Assembly: GCA_049472395.1 (NCBI GenBank)
Contig: JBLIRR010000087.1
Span: forward strand, 1-9,515
Source: JBLIRR01 sp049472395
GTDB lineage: Bacteria; SZUA-182; DTGQ01; JBLIRR01
DNA length: 9,515 nucleotides
Reading direction: 5' to 3'
Positions 1-6,927 of this stretch are shown here, piece after piece. The notes beneath the pieces are model-generated. The model was not told the origin of the DNA, ran no database searches, and saw only the letters and a program-made list of their open reading frames with translations. Both the position numbers and the translations under genes were made by a program. Every line of letters begins with the position of its first letter. The stretch's first letter is position 1.

Positions 1-49
1 AATGTTTATTATTTTTTACGTATCCTTATTTTTCAATGAGTTAATCTAT

Positions 50-259
50 TTAAAAGTGATAAAGTGGTAAAGATAGGGTATAAGCAATCAATCCAGCTAT
101 AATATTTATCATAAAATTGAAGATACTTCGGTGTCTGGTATGTTCAATTTGAGATATATTTTTAAGCTGATCATTTACTGTTTCTATCAGAGACCGTTTT
201 CGTAACAAGATCTTATCTTCAAGGAGCATTAATTTGATTTTATTATTCTTCTTCCCCCC
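50..259 (-). pseudogene. IS982-family transposase, C-terminal remnant
   Basis: Translating the minus strand from about 259 down to the TAA at 52-50 gives about 69 residues that read as the C-terminus of an IS982-family DDE transposase. It has a lysine/asparagine-rich lead-in, then LLRKRSLIETVNDQLKN, then SQIEHTRHRS, then a hydrophobic tail (INIIAGLIAYTL). The family cuts and pastes its own IS. Only about the last quarter remains, because the N-terminal part and one IS end are lost at a junction near 260, where the neighbouring plus-strand gene begins. The IS right end would lie in 1-49 or just outside the window; I could not identify its terminal repeat. The remnant cannot be active. The family call rests on the RKRSxIETVNDxLKN and QIEHTRHRS blocks and is quite secure. 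Confidence 0.82.
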
Positions 260-267
260 TATTAAAA

Positions 268-1632
268 ATGCCGGATCAGGAGTCTTGTAGGTATGTTGAA
301 GATGTGTATGCTAAAAAGGTAAAAAAGAAACATAATTTCACTTACTGTATCATTGCTGACAGGGAAGCTGCTTTTACCTATGCTACTCGAAATTTGTTAA
401 CCAAAAAGGGGCAGTCCTATGATAAGATTTATAAATGCCGGAAATTCGTAAAATATTATTACATCTATTTTTATGATCAACTTCTTGGCGGCTCCTGTTA
501 TCTGAAACTATCTACCTATTTTCCGTTTCATGCTGAATTTTACTTTAATGGTCATAACGCTATCAGGCTCCAGATGGATAATCGAGATTTAGCTTACCGT
601 AAAGATGGTAATACGTTTACTATGATCGAAGATCCTCAAGTGGTTCAACAAATTGCATGGTCATTGAGTGGTAAGCAGGTAAGAGAGCGAATTAACTATT
701 GGATGGGTCGATTTTTCAGATTCGATAAAGGGAAATATTCAACACTTCCCAAAGAACTAAAACATGAATGGTATTCTTATCAAGTTGAGGTATGTACAAA
801 CATGATCTTTAAGTCCGTTATTTTTTGTACAAAATTATTTGAGCGTCTCCTGGATAAATTTACGCGCATCGGATCGCCCGATAGCATGAGCCAGTTATTT
901 GGTAAACGCAGAGCTCATAAAGATAGCAAAAGCACTTGGAGATTGTACGATAATAAAGTCTGTTTAAGGAGCTGGATTAAGAGCAATGCCATTAAATTTT
1001 ATAATAAGCTTGGATATTATCTCCGAATAGAGACAACAATAAACAACCCCAAGTGGCTGGGGCTTAACAAACCTGTGATATATTTGCTGGAATATCTTAC
1101 ATTTGCAGATAAATCCAATAGGCGCTTGATGGTCTGTTGTGCTGATGTTGATGTGAACAGTATTAGTAATGGCGAATCTAAGATATTAGATCTCCCACTA
1201 ATGAACGAGAAAGGGCAAAAGGTAGCTGCCCTCAATGTTCGTAAGGATCGACAGGTTGCTCTTTTTAAGAAGTTGCTTAAACCCCAATACAATGTATATT
1301 GGTTTCAAACTCGTGAATTACTGAAAAATCTTCCTGAATTTTTCAAAAATTCAGGCCAAATTCGTTATGAATTAATAAAACTGAAGGAACGTGGTTTAGT
1401 TGAGAAGGATAATAGCAAGAACTTATGGCGAGATACAGAAAAGGGGTATCAAGTACTTTGGTTAAAAACCGCCTGGAATTTACATTTTGAGGTTCCAATA
1501 ATATCAAGAATTTACAAAAGTTCTGTAAACCAATCAGTGTCGCAACCTTCCAAATTGGAGGCAGCTTATAAACAGATCAATAAAGGATTAATTCTTATAA
1601 CACAAGAGCTTTACATGAATAAAGCCGCATAA
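268..1632 (+). CDS. Uncharacterised multicopy-family protein with C-terminal winged helix, N-terminally truncated
   Basis: The 454-residue product resembles a widespread family that is normally annotated only as hypothetical and is often found next to mobile DNA. Visible blocks are YYIYFYDQLLGG with a following TYFPFHAEFYFNGHN (residues 63-97), an EDPQ motif near 121, a central helical region, and NAIKFYNKLGYYLRIETTINNP (240-261, interrupted here only in naming). Residues about 343-400 look like a winged helix (short helix pair, then IRYELIKLKERGLVEK and a wing), suggesting DNA binding. No enzymatic motif can be named. As I recall the family, members start further upstream. Here the frame has a TGA at 235-237, the first ATG is at 268 and no clear Shine-Dalgarno is visible. 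The region just upstream is an IS982 remnant on the other strand, so the N-terminus was probably replaced at the junction. The reading frame is otherwise intact. Function is unknown. Confidence 0.72.
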   Translation: MPDQESCRYVEDVYAKKVKKKHNFTYCIIADREAAFTYATRNLLTKKGQSYDKIYKCRKFVKYYYIYFYDQLLGGSCYLKLSTYFPFHAEFYFNGHNAIRLQMDNRDLAYRKDGNTFTMIEDPQVVQQIAWSLSGKQVRERINYWMGRFFRFDKGKYSTLPKELKHEWYSYQVEVCTNMIFKSVIFCTKLFERLLDKFTRIGSPDSMSQLFGKRRAHKDSKSTWRLYDNKVCLRSWIKSNAIKFYNKLGYYLRIETTINNPKWLGLNKPVIYLLEYLTFADKSNRRLMVCCADVDVNSISNGESKILDLPLMNEKGQKVAALNVRKDRQVALFKKLLKPQYNVYWFQTRELLKNLPEFFKNSGQIRYELIKLKERGLVEKDNSKNLWRDTEKGYQVLWLKTAWNLHFEVPIISRIYKSSVNQSVSQPSKLEAAYKQINKGLILITQELYMNKAA

Positions 1633-1660
1633 AAAAACGTAAACTATTCTAACGTTTTTT
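1632..1660. terminator. A/T-rich inverted repeat after the 454-residue gene
   Basis: Nine-base perfect arms AAAAAACGT (1632-1640) and ACGTTTTTT (1652-1660) surround an 11-nt loop directly at the stop codon. The right arm ends in six T, so on the plus strand it could act as a weak rho-independent terminator. The stem has only two G:C pairs. It could equally be the end of the element that brought in the gene. Confidence 0.4.
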
Positions 1661-1689
1661 AATTATAAAACCTTAAAGAGGGAAATATA

Positions 1690-2390
1690 AAAAAAACGTG
1701 CGGACATTTCAAGAATCCTGAAGAATGGGAAGTGTTGATCCACGACCATCATGAAGGATATATATCCTGGCAGGATTGGGAAGAGAATAATTGTACCATG
1801 AGGAATAATAGTTATCCGAACAATAAAAAAAATGATGGGGTAGGGGCCATATGCAGTCGCAAGGCGCTTTTAGTGGGTCTGCTTCGATGTCAGCGTTGCG
1901 GCAGTAAGATACATGTGCGTTATTGGGGAAAAAATAGTATCAATCCTTATCCTTATTATCAATGCCCTGGTGATTTTTATCATGCTGGACGATATTGTCA
2001 AGCATTTTCCGCTAAAAAGACTGATCGTGTATTTGAGGAAGAATTATTCAAGGCGATTGAACCAGCAGCTCTGGCTGCAAGTATTGAAGCAGGTGAGGTG
2101 ATAAAACAAAAGCATCAGGATAGGATTGCGTATCTTTCAAAAGAGCTTGAGATGGTCCAGTATGAAGCCAGCAGAGCATTTACACAATACAATCAAGTTG
2201 ATTCCTTGAATCGTCTAGTGGCGTCAGAATTAGAGCGGCGCTGGAATGAAAATTTACACATGGCAAATGAAATAAAGAAGAGAGGATAGAGAATAAGAAG
2301 AAAGATATAGCAAAACCGACTGAAGAAGAGATAAAACAGGGGCGAATACAAGGTTATACCCGCTTCCAACAGTTGAACTTACCTCTTTGA
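1690..2390 (+). pseudogene. Large serine recombinase, C-terminal fragment
   Basis: An open frame with no N-terminal catalytic domain runs from about 1690 to the TAG at 2287-2289. GTG at 1732 is the first start-like codon, but homology already begins upstream (NPEEWEVLI at about 1714-1740), so this is a fragment and not a gene start. It reads as the recombinase domain end (HDHHEGYISWQDWE), then a zinc ribbon with Cys at residues 53, 56, 78 and 89 counted from 1732, then a coiled coil ending in NRLVASELERRWNENLHMA. This is the standard tail of site-specific serine recombinases that integrate or excise mobile DNA. After the stop, another frame (from 2292) continues as KKKDIAKPTEEEIKQ, as expected for the family tail, to a TGA at 2388-2390. 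This implies a frameshift at about 2283-2291. The resolvase domain with its serine nucleophile is absent, so it is inactive. Confidence 0.82.
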
Positions 2391-2559
2391 CTTCCCGTCC
2401 CTCTTCTAATTTAACTTCTGTGCAAATGGCGGATCTGGATGCGTATCACGTCAGGCCCCCTTGGAGCCGTTTCGATAGAGGAGCATAGTTTATTTTTCCT
2501 TTTCTAGCTGTATTTGTAACACAATCACGCTGGTCAGCGGGTTGAGCGAGGAAATGTAG
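2391..2559. other. Short non-coding spacer at the start of a G+C-richer block
   Basis: I see no gene in this stretch. Base composition rises here from the A+T-rich recombinase remnant to the more G+C-rich minus-strand block. A 20-codon plus-strand frame from ATG 2426 has no ribosome binding site that I trust and is not called. Confidence 0.4.
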
Positions 2560-3552
2560 TCATAGGTTGAATCCCTTCTGGGCTCTCCGCGAAATCCACG
2601 AAAGCCATTTCGGGAAATCACGCTCCCTCAGATTATGACTTTCGTTGGCGAGATCTTCCTGCTTATTTTGCTCGATGGCCTTGAAAATCTCGTATAATTC
2701 GTCTTTCCCCTTAGGGACATAGTCCGGGCCATAAAGCTTCATACGTGGTCTTCCCACAAACTTGGCAAAGTAATCGATTTCGAAAAGTGCATTGCCGTAA
2801 TCCGGAGCAGGGAAAAGCAGGTCAGTGTTTAGATATAGATAATCTTGGTTCGAAGAATACCACTCCTTAACAACCTGGATGTAAGCACGTTTGTTTCCTT
2901 GGTTCGTGATTCCTGTGAAGAAGGAAACTTCAGAAATGATGCATTCTCGACCTTCCTCTTCATTGGAAAGGGCCTTCAGGTAGATTGAGATTATCCGAGG
3001 CCCAAAAGAGACGGCGAGGTTGGAGACGATCATTGGGTCCGAAAAGATTTCCGGCACAATACTGACCTTTTTAGTGACAACCTCATCCAAATAAGGCAGT
3101 CTGCCGGCTTTAATGAGATGATATTCGAACAGTGACCTGTGGTGGCCATTGAAAAATTCTCCAGAGACTTGAGCCATTAATACGAGGCGTGTGGCCTCTG
3201 CAGCCAAAAAGGGATTTATCTCTTTCTTCTGTTCGTATGTGTTAAGTATTTGAATTGGGCTTTGAGAAGGTTTTATGGGAGGAGGTTCTTTCTGAAGTTC
3301 TCTATCGAGAACTTCACTGAGGTAAACGTATTGTCCAATAATGTGGAGTTTAGCCGGGGAGAGTAAGGATACTCGCTTCGTTTTGAAAATCTCCAATGCG
3401 ATAGACAGAAACACATGCATATTCAGGATCTCGTCGTTCAGCCATTCGCGGAGGTTCTGCCATTCGGATTGAAGACAGTTTTCGATGAATGCGTTCACGC
3501 TATTATCTTCGATTGCTTCTAAAGCCCTTTTCTGAATAACGTCATTACCCAT
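2560..3552 (-). CDS. Unrecognised protein coupled to the transglutaminase-like gene
   Basis: The longest frame opens at ATG 3609, but I place the start at ATG 3552, giving about 330 residues beginning MGNDVIQKR. AGGTGG lies five bases upstream, and this ATG overlaps the stop of the frame above it in ATGGGTAA (3552-3545), a typical translational-coupling arrangement. I do not recognise the protein. It is soluble-looking with no signal peptide or membrane segment. The N-terminal third is helical, a proline-rich linker (EPPPIKPSQSPIQ) lies near residues 88-100, and the C-terminal part has aromatic-rich segments (YLYLNTDLLFPAPDYGN) before a charged, helical end. Codon use and composition are more G+C-rich than the flanking mobile genes, indicating a different origin. 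By position it may act with, or protect against, the transglutaminase-like product; nothing in its own sequence proves that. Confidence 0.65.
   Translation of the reverse strand: MGNDVIQKRALEAIEDNSVNAFIENCLQSEWQNLREWLNDEILNMHVFLSIALEIFKTKRVSLLSPAKLHIIGQYVYLSEVLDRELQKEPPPIKPSQSPIQILNTYEQKKEINPFLAAEATRLVLMAQVSGEFFNGHHRSLFEYHLIKAGRLPYLDEVVTKKVSIVPEIFSDPMIVSNLAVSFGPRIISIYLKALSNEEEGRECIISEVSFFTGITNQGNKRAYIQVVKEWYSSNQDYLYLNTDLLFPAPDYGNALFEIDYFAKFVGRPRMKLYGPDYVPKGKDELYEIFKAIEQNKQEDLANESHNLRERDFPKWLSWISRRAQKGFNL
3545..3552 (-). promoter_or_regulatory. ATGGGTAA stop-start overlap with AGGTGG ribosome binding site
   Basis: On the minus strand the frame that continues through the Tgl-like gene's stop ends at TAA 3547-3545, while ATG 3552-3550 opens the next gene. 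AGGTGG lies just upstream. This decides the downstream start and suggests the two frames were once translated as one coupled unit. Confidence 0.55.
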
Positions 3553-3664
3553 GTTTACCACCTGGTTGAGCGCGTAATGTGGCATTAGCGATTTGTTGGG
3601 CCACCTCATCTTTCACAAGTAATATCCTTGTTTTCGCCTTTGCGTCTTCGTGTGAGGTGATGGA

Positions 3665-4300
3665 TTATTTTATCTCCTTTGTTATTGGACGAAGCGCAAC
3701 TTCATCCATGCCGAATGATGATCCTACATTCCGTGCTCTCTCTTTAGCCTCCTCTATCGTGTTTACGTCAACCGGGGCGTCGCTGTTATACTCTTGTAAA
3801 AGCAATTCGTTCATCTGGGCTTCGGTTTTCTTCTGTGTTGTCTGTCCAAAACCACTGAACTTTTTATCTCCCAAATAAACCGCATGTTCTCCGCTCCATA
3901 GTCCACCTGGGTTATGGGTGATATAGTCGGGGAGGTTTCTAAAATAGACCCAATCTCCGGGCAGCAAGTCGTCGACACCTCCAATAAGCACTTGCTCGTA
4001 AAGACCGGCAGAACCGAGAGGATGGGCTATTGGTACTTTTACCGTCGGTATGGGCATAGGAGCTTTTCCGACCGGCTCTATCACTAAATTGTAACCCCCT
4101 GCAAACAACTGATCAAAATCGTCCGGGCCCAATTCTTTTAGCATTGCATAGTATTGAATTGCCACCATCATTGAATTGCACTCTAATCTGGTGTCTGCTC
4201 CACTTGCAAAGATAGCGTTAACGGCTTCAGAAGGTTTCTCACCTTGTTTGAGTATGTATCTAAACGGTCCAACTCTGTCTTCTTTACTCTTTAAAACCAA
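3665..4300 (-). CDS. Tgl-type protein-glutamine gamma-glutamyltransferase-like domain, probably 5'-truncated
   Basis: The 211 residues match the pattern of Bacillus spore transglutaminase Tgl, which crosslinks proteins by joining Gln and Lys side chains through a catalytic Cys. Shared blocks are RYILKQG near the start, then RLECNSMMVAIQYYAML (Glu40-Cys41, counterpart of the catalytic FEC), then DFDQLF, LLPGDWVYFRN (about 112-122) and GLWSGEHAVYLGDKKF (Glu138, counterpart of the WRGEN glutamate). Bacillus Tgl has a His in the FAHG segment; here the same place reads FSGFG, so that His is missing unless His139 substitutes. About 75 residues found before the Cys in Bacillus Tgl are absent. The only start is TTG 4300 with no ribosome binding site, and it lies inside the target duplication of the neighbouring IS. 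This could be a detached C-terminal toxin or effector domain, or a decaying gene. Confidence 0.55.
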   Translation of the reverse strand: MVLKSKEDRVGPFRYILKQGEKPSEAVNAIFASGADTRLECNSMMVAIQYYAMLKELGPDDFDQLFAGGYNLVIEPVGKAPMPIPTVKVPIAHPLGSAGLYEQVLIGGVDDLLPGDWVYFRNLPDYITHNPGGLWSGEHAVYLGDKKFSGFGQTTQKKTEAQMNELLLQEYNSDAPVDVNTIEEAKERARNVGSSFGMDEVALRPITKEIK

Positions 4301-4304
4301 ATAT
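4299..4304. repeat. Left target-site duplication AAATAT
   Basis: AAATAT here directly precedes the GGGCAT left end of the IS and is repeated exactly after its right end at 6254-6259. It is a 6-bp duplication generated by insertion. Confidence 0.75.
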
Positions 4305-4563
4305 GGGCATCTTTCATCTGTCGGTTTACATTTTTAGCCAAAAATCATGCATGAGTTTATAAATTTATCTTCACTCCGATTAAATTGTATCTTTCTTTTC
4401 AGTTTCTCCCTTATGCAGGAAAACAATGATAAATTCAGCAGAATTTTTTACATCAATGGTAAGAATCTTTTCTAAAGAACTGGGAATACTCTCCATTTTA
4501 GTATAAAATATCTTGGGTTTCAGTTCTGAGATATTAATATTAAAAGAAGGAGAGTATTTACCC

Positions 4564-6136
4564 ATGGAAAACAATTATATAAAACAAAAAATAGATTCTC
4601 AACAAAATAAATTTATAAGACGTCTTGATTTAACTCCACAAATCCGATTATTTATCGCCCTTACTGCACTTATGGCGAAAATAAATTCCTCATGGGGGGA
4701 AATAACTCAACTTTCAAAGCAGTTTTTTATTTCCCGCACATTCGTTTATATGTTGTCCTCGAGACTAGAGGAGAGTACCGCCAACCTTTTCGGAGATAAT
4801 CAGGTCAAACCTCCTGTGTTAGAACAGAGGTTACCCTACTATTATATGTTATCATTACGGTTAGAAGGGCGGTGTAGTATTGAAGCTATATCCATCATTA
4901 TGAAACGCTTCGGAGTACAAAATTCATCAGTGGGCTTCTTGAGCGAAAAATTAAACTATTTTGGTTCACTGTTACCATCCACATTAGTATCAGGTGAGAT
5001 AAAACTATTGGCTATTTTTTTTAAGTGACGAACTTTTTTCAAAAAGCATCCCTATTTTAGTCACTGTTGAGCCCATTAGTTCAGCCATTCTGAAAATAGA
5101 GTTGGCTGATAGTCGCAAAGCTGAAGATTGGAAGAAACATTGGAAGTGTCTGGAACAAAATGGTTATTATGCCATATATCTGGCCAGCGATGAAGGAAAA
5201 GGGATATGTACTGCCAAAGAAGAGGCGCTCAGTGATATCATTCGAAAACCTGATACGTATCATGCAATAGCTCATCAACTGGGGGTATGGGTTAATTCTT
5301 TGGAAGCTGCTGCCTATAAAGCGATAAGAGAAGAAGATGAGTATTGGAATAAACTTGATTCTGCCAGAACTGATCCAGTAATCGAAAAGAGAATTGATAG
5401 TTATGAAAAAGCCAAGAAGAGTGCTAGTGAGAAAATTCACAAATACGATGATTTTCATTTCCTTTATCACTGCCTTATTGAACAGCTTAAGGTATTTGAT
5501 AACAATGGAAACATTCGAACCCGTGAAGAAGCTCAAGCACATATTGAAACAGCTCTAGAACTTATAAAAACGCTAGAAATTACCAAGATCACAAAAGCTG
5601 TCATGAAAATACAGGGAACTATGCCAGATTTGCTTAACTATTTTGATATAGCCAAATCCATTATAGCTGATTTGCAAGGATTACCAATTGATTCTGATGC
5701 TCTGCGAGCTCTTTGTTTGGCCTGGCAATGGAGAAAACAGGCGATTAAAGCTAAAAAGGCTAAAGTACGCAACTACTGTTTAAGAGAGGAGCAATTTTTT
5801 CTCCAGCTTGCAGAATGTTATCTCGAAAATGATTATAGTTCTATAAAAGACCAGGTATATACGAGGCTCGATCAGATTGTTCAGAGTTCAGCTATGGTAG
5901 AATGCATAAACTCAATCATTCGTCCCTATTTAAACAACTCGAGAAATCATGTTACCCAACAGATGCTTAATCTAATCATGTTTTATCATAATCATCGCCG
6001 CTATATAGATGGAAAAAGGAAAGGAAAAACTCCTTTTGAGATATTAACTGGAAAAGAGCAAGAAAAAGATTGGCTCGAACTTATTCTCGATATTGTAGAA
6101 CAAAAAGATCCTTCTTCTTTTTCGAATTCCAGATAA
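4564..6136 (+). pseudogene. DDE-type IS transposase split by a one-base frameshift
   Basis: The first frame starts at ATG 4564 with AAGGAG about 11 bases upstream, in preference to an earlier TTG at 4513. It runs to TGA 5026-5028. The second frame carries on with no loss to TAA 6134-6136. Joined, they give roughly 520 residues: an N-terminal helix-turn-helix-like part (SWGEITQLSKQFFISRTFVYML), then LSDELFSKSIPILVTVEP, then YLASDEGKGI (Asp at 5189-5191), a long helical insert, and AMVECINSIIRPYL (Glu at 5903-5905) with FYHNHRRYIDGKRKGKTPFE. The last two carry plausible second and third catalytic acids; the first block has Glu (TVEP) where Asp is usual, so the first acid is uncertain. Such enzymes excise and insert their IS. 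The break is a run of eight T at 5015-5022; seven would keep one frame. Confidence 0.75.
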
Positions 6137-6151
6137 TAGATATAAGATTAG

Positions 6152-6190
6152 TGACGTTTACAATGCTCCACGTCAGCCTTACGCTGTAAG
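6152..6190 (+). terminator. Two small stem-loops after the transposase
   Basis: TGACGT (6152-6157) and ACGTCA (6170-6175) form a 6-bp stem with a 12-nt loop. Directly after it, CTTAC (6178-6182) and GTAAG (6186-6190) form a 5-bp stem with a 3-nt loop, followed by TTTGT. Together they may end transposase transcription or be transposase-binding structure within the right end. The call rests on base pairing alone. Confidence 0.35.
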
Positions 6191-6253
6191 TTTGTCTGAA
6201 AATTCATCGAAAAAAAAGTGTCAACAACTTATAGGTATTTTTGAACTATGCCC

Positions 6254-6259
6254 AAATAT
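6254..6259. repeat. Right target-site duplication AAATAT
   Basis: This is an exact copy of the hexamer at 4299-4304, directly after the right end of the IS. Confidence 0.75.
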
Positions 6260-6408
6260 GTAATATATTGTATAAAAGCAACTAGTATACCATAATGTAA
6301 TCGATTGATATCATTAGAATTATATAAAATAAAGATAATTCTTTAAGTAAATTCTTTTTACATGTGTAAAAGAATCAACAATGAGTCTATTATTAAAAGT
6401 TCAAAAAT

Positions 6409-6432
6409 CAATTAGTTAATCAATTAGTTAAT
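6409..6432. repeat. Tandem 12-mer CAATTAGTTAAT
   Basis: Two perfect adjacent copies occupy 6409-6420 and 6421-6432. ATTAGTTAAT recurs at 6565-6574, and a partial form (CTAGTTAA) lies near 6441. Such iterated A+T-rich units can be protein-binding sites, but in DNA this A+T-rich, chance or slippage is also possible. Confidence 0.5.
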
Positions 6433-6535
6433 GAACAAAACTAGTTAAAGGGAAGTGTAAATTTTATTTATAATGTCAAGCAGTGTGTAAATTTATATAT
6501 TAATTAATGGGCTTAAAGCACTCTACCTTTGATTG

Positions 6536-6545
6536 CTGGTACCAG
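6536..6545. repeat. Perfect 10-bp palindrome CTGGTACCAG
   Basis: A self-complementary decamer in otherwise A+T-rich DNA, a possible dimer binding site. No partner gene is adjacent. Confidence 0.3.
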
Positions 6546-6814
6546 TAAGGGGTTATACCGGTTCATTAGTTAATAAGGATTGTAAAATTACTCCTCCAAA
6601 TAGGATGAGATGTCCACAAACATATTACATTATGAAGTATCAATAAATTATCGTTATTATTTATAGTAAAGTGTCTAGAAAGTTCCAGAATATAAAGGAT
6701 TGGGAGAAGGCATTGTGAATGTCATCTATTGTCTATTAAGTATAGTAACAAAGAAGTAAGCAAATATTGAAATATGAAAAAATCATTTGGAATGAAAAGA
6801 AAAGTGTTAATCCA

Positions 6815-6832
6815 TAGTCCCTTCTAGGACTA
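6815..6832. repeat. Hairpin TAGTCC-CTTCTA-GGACTA
   Basis: A 6-bp perfect stem with a 6-nt loop. A T-rich tract follows about 40 bases later, too far for a normal terminator. It is possibly part of a lost element end or a small RNA. Confidence 0.3.
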
Positions 6833-6927
6833 ATAGCTACAAGCTGCCAAAGGTGGTAGTAATTTGACTCAAATTTTTTTAAATAAAGTAGAATTTTTAA
6901 TTTTCTATCCTTTGATATCTTAATAGT

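Larger units (their letters stand above)
4305..6253 (+). mobile_element. Insertion sequence, 1949 bp, with TSD, family not assigned
   Basis: The left end reads GGGCATCTTTCA (4305-4316). The right end, read inward on the minus strand, is GGGCATAGTTCA (6253-6242): 10 of 12 bases agree. Both ends are flanked by the identical hexamer AAATAT. The element contains a single transposase-like gene in two frames on the plus strand, a 259-bp leader before it and a 117-bp tail after it. A second, less exact similarity between the ends lies further in: TCGGTTTACATTTTT on the left against TTGTTGACACTTTTT on the right, offset by about 13 bases. I do not recognise the family from these ends. The intact duplication suggests a fairly recent insertion even though the transposase frame is broken. 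Confidence 0.75.
6260..6927. other. Very A+T-rich spacer without a convincing gene
   Basis: About 670 bp with no open frame worth calling on either strand; some lines are near 15% G+C. It holds a tandem 12-mer (6409-6432) with a related copy at 6565-6574, a perfect palindrome CTGGTACCAG (6536-6545), and a hairpin TAGTCC/GGACTA (6815-6832). After the hairpin come a looser CTAC/GTAG pairing and a T-rich stretch near 6871-6880. Before the IS inserted, this DNA directly adjoined the 5' side of the transglutaminase-like gene, and it shows no missing N-terminus for that gene: the minus-strand frame hits TAA at 6345-6343 with no start codon in between. Confidence 0.5.

Noticed and set aside
3579..3878. 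99-codon plus-strand frame
   Set aside because: It is a shadow of the Tgl-like gene on the minus strand, which has the recognisable motifs.
4380..4574. 64-codon minus-strand frame in the IS leader
   Set aside because: It lies wholly in the IS leader and overlaps the transposase start on the other strand, with no recognisable product. It is probably open by chance in A+T-rich DNA.
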